Positions 36,078 to 37,851 of a stretch of 37,851 nt of DNA are shown here, piece after piece. The stretch is from a bacterium (GTDB taxonomy: Bacteria > RBG-13-66-14). A program made the position numbers and the translations under genes. Position 1 is the stretch's first letter. Every line of letters starts with the position of its first letter. The stretch is taken from positions 1 to 37,851 of the forward strand of contig DATKYS010000010.1 of assembly GCA_035528375.1 (NCBI GenBank), given 5' to 3'. Below the pieces are notes generated by a model. The model was not told the DNA's origin. It saw only the letters and a program-made list of their open reading frames with translations, and did not search any database.

Positions 36078-37043
36078 ATGCGAACGACCACCCTGATTTG
36101 CCTGGGCATAACCGCGTTTCCGGCCGTCCCAACACTCTGCGCGGCGGCCTCCGATACGGCGACCATGACCGGTATCGTCCAGAACCTCGACGGCGACACC
36201 ATCCCGGACGCTTCGGTCGAGCTCTTCCAGGCGAGGGAAACGGAGGAGGAGGAACGAAGCATAGAACCGAGACCGGAGGACCGTCCCTGGCTCTTCACGG
36301 ACGAGCCGCTCTACCGGGCGACGACCGACGAGGAGGGCCGGTACTCGATCGAGGACATCCTGCCTGGCACCTACGACGTCGTCTGCGAGAACGACTACTA
36401 CGAGCCGACTTACGTCCTGGGCATCGCCGTCACCGCCGGGGAGAAGCTGACCTACGATTTCATCCTGGAGTACATGATGGAAGTGGAGAAGCCCAACCTC
36501 TACCTCTATCCCGAGGAGGCCACCGAGGTCACGGTGCGGTTGGGATTCCCCGCGGGCGGTGGTGTCACGATTTCGGAACCGACTTACGGCGACGGCTGGA
36601 CGGTGGGCGTCGCGCCCGACGGGAAAATCAACGGCGAGTACGGTCACCTGTTCTACGAGGCCCAGGTGCCGCCGGACTGGCAATTCGACCGGGGCTGGGT
36701 CGTCCAACAGCGGCAGTTGGAGGAGTTTTTTAACGAAAACCTCGCCGCGGGCGGCTTCAACGAGCGCGAGACCGCCGACTTCATCGAGTACTGGGTCCCC
36801 CGCCTGGACGATAAGGCCTTCTACGTCATCTACCCCCAGTACGCGCGGGACATCGAGCCCCTGATAACACTTACCGTCGAGCCGGAGCCGGCCGAAATCC
36901 TCCGCCTGTACTACGTCATCTCCGGCGTGGACTCTGTGGACCGCTACGTCCCCGAGCCGGATATCCCGAGCTTCCATCGCCACGGCTTCACGGTCTGCGA
37001 GTGGGGTGTCGTCCTGATGGACGACGAGGAAATCGTCCATTAG
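36078..37043 (+). CDS. KPNVYLYPE-domain exported protein, paralogue 3
   Basis: 321 residues. AAGGGGGAG precedes the ATG. Signal peptide ~1-22 (LICLGITAFPAVPTLCAA). The regulatory-type sandwich spans ~28-128, with GIVQNLDGDTIPDASVELFQ, an inserted acidic loop (ETEEEERSIEPRPED) and TTDEEGRYSIEDILPGTYDV. The shared domain spans 138-314: KPNLYLYPEEATEVTVRLGF, PTYGDGWTVGVAPDGKI, RGWVVQQRQLEEFFNENLAA, ETADFIEYWVPRLDDKAFYV and HGFTVCEWGVVL. Gaps of 12 and 17 bases to its neighbours indicate one transcript. Confidence 0.85.
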   Translation: MRTTTLICLGITAFPAVPTLCAAASDTATMTGIVQNLDGDTIPDASVELFQARETEEEERSIEPRPEDRPWLFTDEPLYRATTDEEGRYSIEDILPGTYDVVCENDYYEPTYVLGIAVTAGEKLTYDFILEYMMEVEKPNLYLYPEEATEVTVRLGFPAGGGVTISEPTYGDGWTVGVAPDGKINGEYGHLFYEAQVPPDWQFDRGWVVQQRQLEEFFNENLAAGGFNERETADFIEYWVPRLDDKAFYVIYPQYARDIEPLITLTVEPEPAEILRLYYVISGVDSVDRYVPEPDIPSFHRHGFTVCEWGVVLMDDEEIVH

Positions 37044-37060
37044 CCGAAGGGAGGGCTCCC

Positions 37061-37851
37061 ATGCGAACCGAGCTACGTCTCCGGCAAATCGCGGCTTTCG
37101 TCCTTCTCCCCCTGGTCCTTCTCGCCGGGTGCAAGGAGGAGACCGGTACCCTGATCGGGGTCGTCACCGACGACTACGGCGCGCCGGTCGCCGGAGCGGA
37201 GATCGTCCTGGACGGCACGGACTACGAGGCGAAGACGGACTCCGACGGCCGCTACGCCATCCCCGACATCGAGCCGGGCTCTTACACCGTGACCGGCAAC
37301 GCGCCGGATTACGATTTCGACCTCCTGCACGACGTGGAGATAGGCAAAGGGGAGACCGTGGAGCTCGACCTGGCCGCCTATTCCAAGGACTACCTGGAAC
37401 CGGTGCGCAAGCCCAACGTCTACCTCTACCCGCCACAGACCACCGACGCGACGGTCCGGCTGAGCTTCCCGAAAGGCGGCGGGGTGACCGTCTCCGAGCC
37501 TCTCTACCTGGACGGCTGGAAGGTGGAGGCCACGCCCGAGGGCTTTTTGACCAACTACGAGTATCTGACCCGCGACGTGCCGGACGACCCCGATGCCACC
37601 ATGTACACCGTGGAGCCCGTCCCTGTGGGCGGTTACCCATACCTCTTCTACGAGGCCGACGTCCCCGTGGAGTGGCAGCACGAATGGGGTTGGCTCATAG
37701 AGGGCGCCGACCTGCGCGACTTTTTCACTAAAAACCTCCACGACTACGGCTTCACCGACCGCGAGATCAAAGATTTCCTGGACTATTGGGAGCCGCGGCT
37801 CACCGCCGCCCAGTATGCCGTCTTCCCCCAACTGGCGGCCGACATCGAGCC
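37061..37851 (+). CDS. KPNVYLYPE-domain lipoprotein, paralogue 4 (cut by right edge)
   Basis: 263 codons are inside the window; the end is missing. AAGGGAGGG precedes the ATG. Lipobox LAGC (Cys24) follows IAAFVLLPLVLL, so unlike its three neighbours it is lipid-anchored. A compact regulatory-type sandwich spans ~28-108 (GTLIGVVTDDYGAPVAGAEI, TDSDGRYAIPDIEPGSYTVT). The shared domain starts at 117 (KPNVYLYPPQTTDATVRLSF) and continues through YLDGWKVEATPEGFL, YLFYEADVPVEWQ, WGWLIEGADLRDFFTKNL and DREIKDFLDYWEPRL before the edge. The cluster may continue beyond the window. Confidence 0.85.
   Translation, partial: MRTELRLRQIAAFVLLPLVLLAGCKEETGTLIGVVTDDYGAPVAGAEIVLDGTDYEAKTDSDGRYAIPDIEPGSYTVTGNAPDYDFDLLHDVEIGKGETVELDLAAYSKDYLEPVRKPNVYLYPPQTTDATVRLSFPKGGGVTVSEPLYLDGWKVEATPEGFLTNYEYLTRDVPDDPDATMYTVEPVPVGGYPYLFYEADVPVEWQHEWGWLIEGADLRDFFTKNLHDYGFTDREIKDFLDYWEPRLTAAQYAVFPQLAADIE

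Overview
The window is GC-rich bacterial DNA with densely packed genes. It looks like a diderm (Gram-negative-type) chromosome: there are signal peptides and lipoboxes, a CBM9-like/DUF5916 outer-membrane barrel protein, AMIN-type amidases, MglA/MglB-like proteins and an archaeal/eukaryote-type prolyl-tRNA synthetase. The mix resembles genomes of uncultured candidate phyla (my impression is something Coatesbacteria-like). That is an impression from gene content and intergenic style, not a verified assignment.

Layout. 1-231: start of an exported protein (minus). 527-3978 (plus): a small membrane protein, the endolytic transglycosylase MltG, a degenerate glycosyltransferase-2-like membrane protein and a cyclophilin lipoprotein. 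4165-9593 (minus): a signalling cluster read as MglB-like roadblock protein, MglA GTPase, DUF4388 protein, PcrA/UvrD helicase and a class III nucleotide-cyclase-domain protein. 9913-17278 (minus): recR, then a run read as ftsB-like, an AT-rich foreign gene, proS, coaE, KDPG aldolase, IlvD/Edd dehydratase and a PfkB sugar kinase. The last three form an Entner-Doudoroff-type sugar-acid route. 17368-23994: a DUF2007 protein (plus), a TPR-like exported protein (minus), a MATE transporter with a coupled 2-TM peptide (minus), an S9 peptidase (plus), and an ArsR-type regulator with a small His/Cys protein under matching palindromic operators (plus).

24040-24855 holds tRNA-Leu(CAA) on the minus strand. 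It is flanked upstream by three tandem promoter-like repeats and downstream by three tandem terminator-like repeats, one of which carries a copy of the tRNA 3' end. 24856-27069 is the barrel protein. 27308-32302 (minus) is an envelope block: SH3-domain exported protein, lipoprotein, two tandem zinc amidases and smpB. 32411-37851 (plus): a protein made of eleven YTGPGGGx repeats, a Cys-cluster protein, and four tandem paralogues (the last cut by the window edge). The paralogues share an uncharacterised ~200-residue C-terminal domain beginning KPNxYLYP behind variable exported N-terminal modules.

The most interesting items are the four-paralogue KPNxYLYP cluster, the YTGPGGG repeat protein, the amplified control regions on both sides of tRNA-Leu, and a recurring TGGTAnnAT extended -10 promoter motif. 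No transposase, phage gene or CRISPR array was seen.
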